Below are positions 24,693-32,563 of a stretch of DNA of 54,215 nt, piece by piece. A program made the translations under genes and the position numbers. Each line of letters opens with the position of its first letter. The first letter of the stretch is position 1. The notes beneath the pieces were generated by a model, which worked only from the letters and a program-made list of their open reading frames with translations, was not told where the DNA came from and did not search any database. Source of the DNA: Phocaeicola_A sp963643925 (GTDB lineage Bacteria; Bacteroidota; Bacteroidia; Bacteroidales; Bacteroidaceae); contig CAVINS010000015.1 in NCBI GenBank assembly GCA_963643925.1, forward strand, positions 1 to 54,215, written 5' to 3'.

Positions 24693-26339
24693 ATGAAACA
24701 CCAAACATTGTTGCTGAAGAACGGACGGGTGGTGGATGCCGAGCACCGTACCGTTACCCCTGCCGATGTGCTGATAGCCGACGGGAAGATAGCCCGTGTG
24801 GCAAGTTCGATAGACCCGGCCGAAGCGGACCGGGTGATAGACTGCGCCGGCCGCATCGTGACAGCGGGCTTCACGGATGCCCATGTCCACATAGAGTCTT
24901 CCATGGTGCTGCCCCGTACGTTCGGCAAGGCGGTGCTGCCCTGTGGCACCACGACCGTCATAGCCGACCCGCATGAGGTGGTGAACGTGGCTGGGGCGGA
25001 GGGACTGCGCAGTTTCCTCGACGAGGCTGCCCAGGCTCCCATCAGTGTCTTTACAGTAGTCCCCTCTTGCGTGCCTGCCACACCTTTTGATACCAATGGT
25101 GCAGGTCACTTCACCGCCGACCAGATGCGCGAGTTCATCGACCGCCCCGATGTGGTGGGCCTGGGCGAGGTGATGTCCTTCAACGATGTGGTGGCCGAGA
25201 ACCCCGAGATGATGGCCAAGCTGCAGCTCTTCAAGGGCCGTCCCATCGACGGACACACCTCCGGCATGGACGCTTCGCTGCTGGACGCTTACGTGGCACA
25301 CGGCATCAGCAACGACCACGAATGCTACGACGCCGAAGGCATGCGGCAACGCTACGACCGCGGCATGAACATCTACATCCGTGAGGGCAGTGCCGCCCAC
25401 AATGCCGAGGCGCTGCTCACTTGTGCACGACAATATAACCTCGACTGCTCCCGTCTGGCGTTTTGCACCGACGATAAGCACCTCTCTTCCATCCACGACG
25501 AGGGACACATCTCTTACATCGTACGCATGGCGCTGCGGATGGGCTTCTCGTGGGGCGAGACGGCGCAGATGGCTTCGTACAACGCTTGCCGGTTCTATCA
25601 TCTGCCCGACCGGGGCAACATCCGCGAAGGTTATGTAGCCGACATTGTGGTGACGGATGAGGCCTGCGAACACATCTATCAAGTGCTGAAGGGTGGCGTG
25701 CCGGCAGAGGAGTTGCTGCAGTCCGAGTCTACGCAGCACGTGGCCCAACCCATGAATACCGTGAAGTTCCGCACCCTCACGGCCGAGGACTTCCAGCTGC
25801 CCGCAGCCCATCAGGATGTAGCCATCGGTCTGGTGGAAGGTCAGCTGCTGACCAATAAAATATCTTTGCAACCGGATGAATGGAAGAGCCACAATCTGTT
25901 GGCTACGGTGGAACGCTATGGCAAGAACGGCCATGTGGCTGTCTGCCCGTTGGTAGGGTATGGCATCCGGGGAGGAGCCGTGGCCACCAGTGTGTCGCAC
26001 GACTCGCACAACGTTATCTGCGCTGGCGACAATGCCGTGGACATGGCTGTGGCCTGCAACAGTCTGCGTGAGATAGGTGGAGGTTACGTCATCGCTGCCC
26101 AAGGAAAGGTGGTGGATGAGTTTGCCTTGCCGCACTACGGACTGATGTCTGCCCTCGACACCGACGAGGCCATCCAGGGTATTCACCGGTTGGAGGAGGA
26201 CGCTCACCGACTGGGCGTTAACCCTCACATCGACCCCTTCATAACCCTGTCGTTCGCCGCCCTGCCGGTCATCCCTACACTGCGCTTGCTCGACACGGGA
26301 CTCTTTGATGTGCTGAAGGGAGGCTTCGTCTACGAATGA
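24693..26339 (+). CDS. ade: Adenine deaminase
   Basis: The 548-residue amidohydrolase shows the metal-binding HxH in FTDAHVHIESSM, the Glu/His segments GLGEVMSFNDVV and DGHTSGMD, GISNDHECYDAEG and the Asp in AFCTDDKHLSSIHDEGH. The C-terminal half (GNDAVD-like block ICAGDNAVDMAVACN) is the Ade-specific domain. It deaminates adenine to hypoxanthine, usually with Mn or Fe. It has its own promoter. MtnN, two genes upstream, releases free adenine, so ade could recycle that product; this is a pathway inference. Length is ordinary for the family. Confidence 0.94.
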   Translation: MKHQTLLLKNGRVVDAEHRTVTPADVLIADGKIARVASSIDPAEADRVIDCAGRIVTAGFTDAHVHIESSMVLPRTFGKAVLPCGTTTVIADPHEVVNVAGAEGLRSFLDEAAQAPISVFTVVPSCVPATPFDTNGAGHFTADQMREFIDRPDVVGLGEVMSFNDVVAENPEMMAKLQLFKGRPIDGHTSGMDASLLDAYVAHGISNDHECYDAEGMRQRYDRGMNIYIREGSAAHNAEALLTCARQYNLDCSRLAFCTDDKHLSSIHDEGHISYIVRMALRMGFSWGETAQMASYNACRFYHLPDRGNIREGYVADIVVTDEACEHIYQVLKGGVPAEELLQSESTQHVAQPMNTVKFRTLTAEDFQLPAAHQDVAIGLVEGQLLTNKISLQPDEWKSHNLLATVERYGKNGHVAVCPLVGYGIRGGAVATSVSHDSHNVICAGDNAVDMAVACNSLREIGGGYVIAAQGKVVDEFALPHYGLMSALDTDEAIQGIHRLEEDAHRLGVNPHIDPFITLSFAALPVIPTLRLLDTGLFDVLKGGFVYE

Positions 26340-26344
26340 CCTGC

Positions 26345-26375
26345 GACCGGCGGTCCTCTACAGGACTTGCCGGTC
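26345..26375 (+). terminator. Hairpin after ade
   Basis: GACCGGC (26345-26351) pairs with GCCGGTC (26369-26375), and GTCCT (26353-26357) with AGGAC (26362-26366). It starts six bases after the ade stop. It has no T-run. The remaining spacer to 26518 shows nothing recognisable. Confidence 0.55.
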
Positions 26376-26518
26376 CCGAGAGTGTGGATGCCGACCTTGA
26401 ACCCAACCGTGAACGCCTGCAGAAGAACTTGACTGTTTAACTCATCACAAGCGTCTGCAATGTCGGAAGTGGGAGTAAATTGGTCCGGTTGTTACGAAAT
26501 GCATAAAAGATGTTAAAC

Positions 26519-26528
26519 GGGGGGGGGG
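26519..26528 (+). repeat. G10 homopolymer directly upstream of a promoter
   Basis: Ten consecutive G residues end three bases before the TTG of a predicted -33 box (26532). Tracts of this length are prone to slipped-strand length change. No reading frame that would be switched by the tract continues for more than a few codons on either side, so any effect would be on transcription. Confidence 0.7.
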
Positions 26529-26531
26529 TAA

Positions 26532-26562
26532 TTGTATAGGTAAATAAAAGGATATATCTTTA
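26532..26562 (+). promoter_or_regulatory. Promoter of the small Cys ORF/membrane protein unit
   Basis: TTG (26532-26534), a 20-base spacer and TATCTTTA (26555-26562) match the consensus except for the last base of the -7 box. It is preceded by the G10 tract and followed 17 bases later by the ATG of the small ORF. Confidence 0.5.
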
Positions 26563-26578
26563 CCACAAAATCAAAGGA

Positions 26579-26752
26579 ATGGAACCGAGCAACAGACAAA
26601 CAACGGACAAAAGCATTTGGACAGAAGGAACGACGAGGTGTGATGTTTACTCTGGATGTCGTCTTTGCGGGGATGGTGTGGACTTTGCGAGAGTCGTCCC
26701 GTCCGCTGGGTCCTGTTGTCTTTATTGCGAATCTAATCAATTAACGATATAG
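26579..26752 (+). CDS. Possible 57-residue Cys-rich small protein
   Basis: An open frame of 57 codons starts with ATG at 26579 and stops at 26752, 14 bases before the membrane protein gene. It contains six cysteines, including CRLC and CLYC about 17 residues apart, a spacing reminiscent of small zinc-ribbon or knuckle proteins. No signal peptide is evident. AAAGGA directly abuts the ATG, too close for an ideal ribosome site. Alternatively the stretch is simply the 184-base leader of the downstream gene. I do not recognise any family; the frame may be chance, and an antisense frame overlaps it. Confidence 0.3.
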   Translation: MEPSNRQTTDKSIWTEGTTRCDVYSGCRLCGDGVDFARVVPSAGSCCLYCESNQLTI

Positions 26753-26766
26753 AAGGAGTGCTATAT

Positions 26767-27504
26767 ATGTGTAACTTTGAATCTATCTCATACCTGGTCA
26801 GCTGTCTCTTATATCTGGCATTGTTGATAGTCTTTCTCTCTGTGAATGGCACCTACAGCAAAGAGTACGTTCGTCTGAAACGTATGTTCGCGCTCAGTGC
26901 CTTGATGGCTGTGTTTGTCAATGCGATGCGCTTAGGCGTGTTGAATTGGGGCTATGACTGTGGCTTGTGCGATAGATTTATGGTTCCGGTAGCCTACATA
27001 TGCCAGGCTTACCTGCTGACAGGCTCCATGCTCTACCTGATGCGCTCTTCCAAAGCATCGTTCGGGAGTATGGCGGCGCTGTCGGTGCCACTCTTGCTGG
27101 TGCTGATTCTCTACGTAGGGTGCTTTGGTGAGTTCTGCTCCACCAATGGTTTCTCCATGGCTTCCTACTTCTTCTACACGAAAATGGAACTGACCGAGCT
27201 CTTCTCCATTGCTCTGTACGTAGTGATGCTTGTGGAGTTGCCCATCTGTGTCTGCTGGCTCTTCACGGAACTGCATGCCTTCAGCCGGAGCGGCCTCGTG
27301 GGTTCGGGCATTGCCGATGTGCGCAGTCTGTCGATGCTGGTGTTCCTCTTCTGTGTCTATTTTGTGTTTGCCATTGCCGACTTGGTGATTCCCGGCGCGG
27401 AGTATGCCATACTCTTCGACTGGCTGTCGCTGATGGCGTTCGTCTCGGTCGGTCTCGCCGTCTTCCGTCTGCGCACCGACTTTGTGGTGAGGACTATTAG
27501 GTAA
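26767..27504 (+). CDS. Seven-helix membrane protein of unknown function
   Basis: The 245-residue protein starts at the ATG at 26767, with an AGAAGGAG ribosome site (26751-26758) at good distance, a rare strong Shine-Dalgarno for this genome. About seven hydrophobic helices are visible, starting with ISYLVSCLLYLALLIVFL and ending with LFDWLSLMAFVSVGLAVF. The pattern resembles the N-terminal membrane half of Bacteroidales sensors that continue into an AraC-type or kinase domain, but here the protein stops after the last helix (RLRTDFVVRTIR). Polar Cys residues occur near helix ends (YDCGLCDRF, FCSTNGF). No function is assigned. It converges on a glycosyltransferase gene 14 bases away. Confidence 0.7.
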   Translation: MCNFESISYLVSCLLYLALLIVFLSVNGTYSKEYVRLKRMFALSALMAVFVNAMRLGVLNWGYDCGLCDRFMVPVAYICQAYLLTGSMLYLMRSSKASFGSMAALSVPLLLVLILYVGCFGEFCSTNGFSMASYFFYTKMELTELFSIALYVVMLVELPICVCWLFTELHAFSRSGLVGSGIADVRSLSMLVFLFCVYFVFAIADLVIPGAEYAILFDWLSLMAFVSVGLAVFRLRTDFVVRTIR

Positions 27505-27518
27505 ACGCCTCCCCCTGC

Positions 27519-28304
27519 TTAATGTTTCTTTAGCTTGTAGGTGGCCATCCGCAGGGCGAAGCCGAAGTGGCGGAGCACGGTGGGCACCACCCCATAGTGG
27601 TGACACATGATGCGGAACCGTTCCACGAGCGAGGCGCGGTGGTTCTGTGTGGTCAGTCCCTCCTGCAGGTAATCAATCAGTGTCAAGTGGGTGTTGAATA
27701 GCAGGTGCGACTTCTTCATGATGCGCACACACCAGTCGAAGTCGGCCGAGAACTGGTAGCTGAGGTCGTAGGGCTCTGCCAACGAGTGCTTGGCAAAGAA
27801 TGCTTGGTGGCACACCAACATACCTTGTTGGAAACTCTTCCACGTGAGATGCTCGGGGGCGGAGAGGCGGCGCATCTGTATGAAGTGTCCCTCGGTGTCC
27901 ACGATGTCCGTCTCGCCATAGATGACGTCGGGCAGCTCCATGTCGGCGTGCTCGGTCTGTGCTTCGTTGAGGGCGTGCACCATCAGGTGCAGTGTGTCGT
28001 CCTCGTGCAGACAGTCGCCGGCGTTGAGGAAACAGACGTAGTCGCCCGTGGCCAGCTGCAGTCCTTTGTTCATCGCGTCATATAGTCCGTTGTCCGGTTC
28101 GCTCACGATGGTGTGTATGAGGTTGCGGTAGCGGTTGACGATGCTCATGGTGCCATCGGTGGACGCTCCGTCGATGATGATGTACTCCACATTCTTGTAG
28201 GTCTGCGTCACGATGCTCTGTATGGTATCTTCCAGCACCTTCGCCGCGTTGTAGGTCACGGTGATAAAGGAGAACTTGGGGTGGAAGAAACGATCATGCA
28301 CCAT
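27519..28304 (-). CDS. Family 2 glycosyltransferase
   Basis: The 261-residue enzyme has a GT-A fold start (FSFITVTYNAAKVLEDTIQS), the nucleotide-sugar segment YIIIDGASTDGT, the DNGLYDAMNKG motif and FLNAGD as the metal-binding acidic motif. The Asp in SADFDWCVR is the probable catalytic base. It has no membrane helix. It overlaps the end of the GT4 gene by 11 bases, so both are translated from one mRNA. It is probably cytosolic or peripheral, adding a sugar to a lipid-linked surface glycan. Donor and acceptor are unknown. Confidence 0.9.
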   Translation of the reverse strand: MVHDRFFHPKFSFITVTYNAAKVLEDTIQSIVTQTYKNVEYIIIDGASTDGTMSIVNRYRNLIHTIVSEPDNGLYDAMNKGLQLATGDYVCFLNAGDCLHEDDTLHLMVHALNEAQTEHADMELPDVIYGETDIVDTEGHFIQMRRLSAPEHLTWKSFQQGMLVCHQAFFAKHSLAEPYDLSYQFSADFDWCVRIMKKSHLLFNTHLTLIDYLQEGLTTQNHRASLVERFRIMCHHYGVVPTVLRHFGFALRMATYKLKKH

Positions 28305-29559
28305 GGTGTGTTACTTTATTATATATGTCGATATACTTTTTCGCTATCGTATGCTCCGAGTAGCAGGTGATGGCTTTGCGGTAAGCCTCCTCGCTCAGCT
28401 CCTGGCAGTTGCCCTGGCTCAGTGCCCAGTGGATGCCGTTGGCGAAGTCGTCCGCCGACTTGTACTCGGCCACGTAACCATTGTGCAGATGGTCTATCAT
28501 CTGCGGTATGCCGCCCACGTTGAATCCGATGCACGGGATGCCGCAGGCCATTGCCTCCACGATGGTGTTGGGCAGGTTCTCCTGCAGCGAGGGAGTGACG
28601 TAGAGGTCCACGGCGTTGTAGATGTCCACCAACTTCTTCTCGTCGCTCACGTAGTCCATGTTGTAGACGGGGAAGGGAAGCAACTGCGTCACCTGCTCGG
28701 CCTCTTTCCCCACGATGACCACACCCAGTTGGTCGTTCATCTCGGGGTATTTCTCGTGCAACAGCTTGCAGGCCTCTATCAGATAATCCACGCCCTTGCG
28801 CTTGTCGGTTATCTTCAGCGACCCGAACAGCAGCAACTTCTTGTCCTCGGGCAGTCCGCACTTGTGGCGTGCCTCCTGCTTGTCGCGAGGTTTGAAGAGG
28901 TTGATGTTGATGGCGTTGGGGATGTTCGTGACGGTCTGTCCCTGCAGCAGGGCGCTCTTCTTGGCCAGTCCCTCCAGCCATTGGCTGCAGGCAATGAACG
29001 TGATGTGCGATTGGGCGAAGAGTTTCTTTTTCTTCAGGAAGGTCTGGTACGAGATGTCCTTCTTGCTGCCTCCTCCATAGAGGTACTGGCAGTCGTGGCA
29101 CTCGGTCATGTAGCGGTCGCAGGTGTCCGCGTGGTGGCAGATGCCTGTGAAGGGCCACATGTCGTGCATGGTCCACACCACCGGCTTGCCGGATTCCAGT
29201 ATCTTCTGTATGTTGTGCAGCGAGAGCATTCCTTGGTTGATCCAATGCAGGTGGATGACGTCCGCCTGTTTGAACTCAGGGAGCGAGGTGATGTCGATGC
29301 CTGTGTTGGCAATGTCCACCCAGAACAGCTTGTGCTGTTTGAAGTGGTTGGCTTTCCAGATGACGGCGCGCTCCCACACGAACTTCCACAGGTTGAGGAG
29401 CGACTTCTTCAGCTCCACCACGGTCAGTTGGTCGGTCTCCTTGTCACGCACCAGCATCTTGGCTTTTATCCCGTTGTTGTTGAGCGCGGCCATCAGTCGC
29501 CATGCGGCGATGGCGGCCCCGCCTGTCCTCTCAGATGTATTGACGATAAGTACCCTCAT
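28294..29559 (-). CDS. Family 4 glycosyltransferase
   Basis: The 421-residue GT-B enzyme opens with MRVLIVNTSERTGGAAIAAW, the glycine-rich acceptor-domain loop, and has the GT4 donor-domain block VTPSLQENLPNTIVEAMACG followed by IPCIGFNVGGIPQMI (EX7E type). A CHDCQYLYGG stretch near residue 150 belongs to a subgroup with a Cys/His-rich insertion (WPFTGICHHADTCDRYMTEC), which may hold a metal. It starts the two-gene GT4-GT2 operon and has a TACTTTTG -7 box upstream. It retains the donor sugar nucleotide configuration; the sugar is unknown. Confidence 0.92.
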   Translation of the reverse strand: MRVLIVNTSERTGGAAIAAWRLMAALNNNGIKAKMLVRDKETDQLTVVELKKSLLNLWKFVWERAVIWKANHFKQHKLFWVDIANTGIDITSLPEFKQADVIHLHWINQGMLSLHNIQKILESGKPVVWTMHDMWPFTGICHHADTCDRYMTECHDCQYLYGGGSKKDISYQTFLKKKKLFAQSHITFIACSQWLEGLAKKSALLQGQTVTNIPNAININLFKPRDKQEARHKCGLPEDKKLLLFGSLKITDKRKGVDYLIEACKLLHEKYPEMNDQLGVVIVGKEAEQVTQLLPFPVYNMDYVSDEKKLVDIYNAVDLYVTPSLQENLPNTIVEAMACGIPCIGFNVGGIPQMIDHLHNGYVAEYKSADDFANGIHWALSQGNCQELSEEAYRKAITCYSEHTIAKKYIDIYNKVTHHGA

Positions 29560-29582
29560 AACTCCCCTTCAGTAATTTTCTG

Positions 29583-29590
29583 CAAAAGTA
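29583..29590 (-). promoter_or_regulatory. -7 box for the GT4-GT2 operon
   Basis: TACTTTTG, read leftward, lies 24 bases before the GT4 start at 29559. The -33 region is not clear. Confidence 0.45.
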
Positions 29591-29621
29591 CGCTTTTTTC
29601 TATTTGGCGGTTACCATTTCG

Positions 29622-30557
29622 TCATTTCTTTATCCATCTCAGGTAGAAATAGCGCAATATCTTGCCAAGTAGGGTGTAGCGGATGCCCCAGTCCTTGAAG
29701 GCTGCCGGGTAGAGTGCCTCTATATCGGCATCGGCTTCTATGGGAGCGTCGGCTGGGGGCAACTCTATGTGTCGGCAACTGACGGGGCGGTCATACTCGT
29801 AGCGCCCGATGAGTTTGGAGAAGCGGAAGTGTGTGCCGTTGTAGATGCCGACGTTGCGCACCAGGGTGTGGGTGGGGGTGATGCATAGCCCTTGTGCCCG
29901 GTAGATGGCTATCTCCCAGCAGATGTCCCACGGGATGGGGCCCTTGTCGAGCAACTTCAGACAGGGGAATGCCCCGCCGTATTGTATGCGCTGACAGTCA
30001 GCCTCGGTCATCCCTTGCAAGGCTTCGCTGCGAGTGGCGTAGTGATGGAAGTGGTTGTTCCACTTGCTGCGCCAGGTGGCCCATCCCCATCCGAACATGT
30101 GGGGTGTGAAGTAGGTGTCCCCCTTGTCGTCGACCGAGAGGCTGGTGAAGGCAGCCACGTGCATCACCTTCTCAGACGTTTCATACTGCGTCAGAGCCTC
30201 GTTCATGTAGGAGAGGAAATAGGGTGAGGTGCAGATGTCGTCCTCCACCACGATGATGCGGTCGTGACTTTGGAACACCTCGGCGATACCCTCCAGGATG
30301 TTTCGCTCCAGATAGAAGTTGCACGGACGTTCCGCCAGGGTCACTCGCTTGAACCCGTTCACTTGGCGCAGGAACTCCCGCAGGCGTGCCACTTGCCGGT
30401 TGCTCTTCTCGTCCTTCCCTCCGTCGGAGAAGATGTAGAGCTCAGTCTCCTCTGCCAGCAGGTTCTTCTTCAGACAGTCCAGCGTCTGCCTCACGGTGTC
30501 CACCCGGTTGTAGACGAAGAGGGCGACGGGGGCGTATGGTGTGTTCTCTTTGTTCAT
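29622..30557 (-). CDS. GT2-like glycosyltransferase (HlpA-like subgroup)
   Basis: The 311-residue protein starts PVALFVYNRVDTVRQTLDCL, with acidic metal motif VVEDDICTSPYFL and a conserved FGWGWATWRSKW block. This combination is typical of a Bacteroidales group often annotated as glycosyltransferase or, historically, as a hemolytic-protein-like HlpA; there is no sign of toxin features. It is predicted cytosolic. Its start overlaps the TcdA stop by 4 bases, so it is co-translated with a tRNA-modification gene rather than the other glycosyltransferases. Sugar specificity is unknown. Confidence 0.82.
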   Translation of the reverse strand: MNKENTPYAPVALFVYNRVDTVRQTLDCLKKNLLAEETELYIFSDGGKDEKSNRQVARLREFLRQVNGFKRVTLAERPCNFYLERNILEGIAEVFQSHDRIIVVEDDICTSPYFLSYMNEALTQYETSEKVMHVAAFTSLSVDDKGDTYFTPHMFGWGWATWRSKWNNHFHHYATRSEALQGMTEADCQRIQYGGAFPCLKLLDKGPIPWDICWEIAIYRAQGLCITPTHTLVRNVGIYNGTHFRFSKLIGRYEYDRPVSCRHIELPPADAPIEADADIEALYPAAFKDWGIRYTLLGKILRYFYLRWIKK

Positions 30558-31366
30558 CGTTGTGTGGTTTCCAGTTTCTTTTGTATGTCCTCGATGACCA
30601 AGCCGGCAAGTGTGAAGCCGAAGATGGCTGTGATGTGTGCTAGCGTGCCGTTGATTTGTGCTTTCGTGTCGCTCCAGTCGTGGTTCACCAAGGCGGGGTC
30701 GCCCGGACCTTCGGCGCTTTGCTGTTGACGGTCCGTGTTTGGTTCCTTCACCTCTCCGGTGCCTTTGTTCTGTAGCAGCTCTTCACTGTAGACGCACTTG
30801 AACTTCTTCTTGGGGAAGAGGTGTGCCTTCTTGAACTTGCGGCGTAGTGCGGCGCCCAGTGGACAACCTTTCACTTTCCAAAACTCTGCTACGGCAATGC
30901 GCGTCGGGTCCAACTTCAGTGCCGCTCCCATTGAGGAGAAGAAGACGGCCTCCGTCTCGCAGGCATGGCGCATCAGCGCGGCTTTGTTCTCCAGGCTGTC
31001 TATGGCATCGATGATGTAGTCGTACTCCTCCAGGTGAAAGCTCGCCGCCGTCTCTGCGGAATAAATTTGTTGCAGCGCACAGATGTTGGCATCGGGATTG
31101 ATGGAGAGCAACCGTGACCTCAGCGCCTCCACCTTCACTTCGCCCACCGTATGCAGGGTGGCCATCAGTTGTCGGTTCACGTTGCTGAGGCTCACGCGGT
31201 CGGAGTCGACCATGGTGAGGTGTTGTATCCCGGTGCGTATCAGGCTCTCGGCGCACCAGCTGCCTACGCCTCCCACACCGAAAATGATGACCCGCTTCTG
31301 TTGCATCGCCTCCATAAAGTCGCCGCCCAGCAACCGTTCTGTCCGACTGAATATCCCTTTTTCCAT
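30554..31366 (-). CDS. tcdA: tRNA threonylcarbamoyladenosine dehydratase
   Basis: The 270-residue member of the ThiF/MoeB/HesA E1-like superfamily has the ATP-binding loop GVGGVGSW (30-37), the Asp of LTMVDSDRVSLSNVNRQ that contacts ribose, and the DAIDSLENKAAL block. The C-terminal KGCPLGAALRRKFKK is characteristic of TcdA, which cyclises t6A to ct6A at tRNA position 37 using ATP. It is cytosolic. E. coli TcdA is 268 residues, nearly the same length. An insertion (residues about 211-230, rich in Gln, Ser and Pro) lies before the final helix. It leads a two-gene operon with a glycosyltransferase. Confidence 0.9.
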   Translation of the reverse strand: MEKGIFSRTERLLGGDFMEAMQQKRVIIFGVGGVGSWCAESLIRTGIQHLTMVDSDRVSLSNVNRQLMATLHTVGEVKVEALRSRLLSINPDANICALQQIYSAETAASFHLEEYDYIIDAIDSLENKAALMRHACETEAVFFSSMGAALKLDPTRIAVAEFWKVKGCPLGAALRRKFKKAHLFPKKKFKCVYSEELLQNKGTGEVKEPNTDRQQQSAEGPGDPALVNHDWSDTKAQINGTLAHITAIFGFTLAGLVIEDIQKKLETTQR

Positions 31367-31396
31367 GCCTATCGTTTCTTATTGTTTATGATGTGG

Positions 31397-31404
31397 CAAA
31401 GTTA
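31397..31404 (-). promoter_or_regulatory. -7 box for tcdA
   Basis: TAACTTTG, read leftward, ends 30 bases before the tcdA start. It directly follows the terminator at 31406-31456, whose stem would include any -33 region. Confidence 0.5.
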
Positions 31405-31405
31405 C

Positions 31406-31456
31406 ACAAAAAAACGGACCAAGGAGCGTTGCCCATTGCTTCTTGGTCCGTTTGCA
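31406..31456 (-). terminator. Rho-independent terminator of the wzx-pyruvyltransferase operon
   Basis: AAACGGACCAAG (31412-31423) and CTTGGTCCGTTT (31442-31453) form a 12-base perfect stem. Read leftward it is followed by a T-run (A-run at 31407-31413 on the + strand). It lies about 40 bases after the stop of the pyruvyl transferase gene. Confidence 0.85.
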
Positions 31457-31495
31457 ATCTCTTCTAGATGCGTTGGTAAGTGCACCAGGGAGCGA

Positions 31496-32563
31496 CTATT
31501 TCAGTGCTTCACGCAGGAAATCGACTGCTGCCGAACGGTCGGCTTCAAGAGTGGGGTTTATCTGTGAGTATGAGATGCCATGGAGCAGTCGCTCAGCAGA
31601 GAGGTTCTTTAGGACATCGGCACTGACCAACCGGTCAGTCAGACCATAATGACTTAGCAGGGAGTGGATGCGCGAGATGCCTCCGGATTGGTTCTCCAGC
31701 ACCACGAATGGTTTGCCGAACAACAGAGCGAACACAGTGCCGTGGAATGAGTCCGTCACTATGAACGATGCCTGCCGGATGCCTTCTACCCAACGGTCCG
31801 GTGTAGGATAATGCGTGAAGTTGAACTTGCCTATAGGTAACTCAAAGTCAGCATTTATGGTGCGGGGTGTCAGTTGGAGCCGCTCAGCCAGTCCGTCAAT
31901 CAAAGGCAACCATTGGTGTTTGTTCCCCAACAGATAATAGAATAGGGTGGGTGCTGTTGTCTTGTGGGGCTTCTCTATCAACCCTTCATAGAAGGTGTGG
32001 CCGAAGAGTAGAGTGGGGTCCGACATTTGTAGCGCCTTCACACCGAATGCCTCTTGGCAAAGACGCACACCGTCCTGCTCACGGACGGAGATGGCCGTGA
32101 AACCGTTCAGACAATCGGCCACATCGTGGGTGAGTGTCGAAGGAGCGTCCCAATGGTCGATGCCGAAGGAGGCGGCGTAGGCGATGCGCCGGCAGGGAGG
32201 AGTCACGAAATCTAGGAAATAGTTGCGCTCTACCTTATATATATAGTCCAGTCGCCACACTTGGTCGCTGCCTACAATCACAGCATCCAGTCCGGAGGCT
32301 GCCTTGCGTATGGCCTCTTCGGAACGGATGGCGGAGGTCTGATGAATGTGAGTGTGGATGAACCGTTGCAGGTTGTGGTGCATCAACTCTTGGCTCACGA
32401 AGTTGAAGAGGCGCGATCCGAGATTCTCGTCGGTGGCGTTGCGCTGGCGGTTGAGTACCGTCACCTCATGGCCATCTCGTGACAAGAACTCCTGCAGGGC
32501 ATAGGCTTGCAGAATGCCTCCGTAGTTGCAGCGAAGCGGTAGTGTGAGTATCCCTATTTTCAT
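31496..32563 (-). CDS. Polysaccharide pyruvyl transferase family protein
   Basis: The 355-residue protein begins KIGILTLPLRCNYGGILQAY, the family N-terminal motif, and contains AVIVGSDQVWRLDY and ISVREQDGVRLC, followed by the second-domain FHGTVFALLFGKPFVV. The fold is GT-B-like. Family members transfer a pyruvate ketal from phosphoenolpyruvate to sugars of capsules or O-antigens, such as CsaB and WcaK. It is the last gene of the wzx operon and overlaps the preceding iron-sulfur protein gene by 4 bases, a pairing common in Bacteroidales capsule loci. The sugar modified is unknown. Confidence 0.9.
   Translation of the reverse strand: MKIGILTLPLRCNYGGILQAYALQEFLSRDGHEVTVLNRQRNATDENLGSRLFNFVSQELMHHNLQRFIHTHIHQTSAIRSEEAIRKAASGLDAVIVGSDQVWRLDYIYKVERNYFLDFVTPPCRRIAYAASFGIDHWDAPSTLTHDVADCLNGFTAISVREQDGVRLCQEAFGVKALQMSDPTLLFGHTFYEGLIEKPHKTTAPTLFYYLLGNKHQWLPLIDGLAERLQLTPRTINADFELPIGKFNFTHYPTPDRWVEGIRQASFIVTDSFHGTVFALLFGKPFVVLENQSGGISRIHSLLSHYGLTDRLVSADVLKNLSAERLLHGISYSQINPTLEADRSAAVDFLREALK

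Noticed and set aside
24621..26228. Long antisense open frame opposite ade (535 codons)
   Set aside because: Opposite strand has an intact, motif-complete adenine deaminase; the antisense frame has no homology and is a product of GC-rich third positions.
26513..26740. 75-codon leftward frame crossing the G10 tract
   Set aside because: Its C-terminal proline run is the G10 tract; it overlaps a good rightward promoter and has no homology.
28261..29646. Antisense open frame opposite the GT4 gene (461 codons)
   Set aside because: Shadow of a clear glycosyltransferase; composition is biased and it spans two real gene boundaries.
29622..30557. Hemolysin (from the HlpA-like name)
   Set aside because: The sequence shows a GT-A glycosyltransferase pattern and no pore-forming or secretion features.
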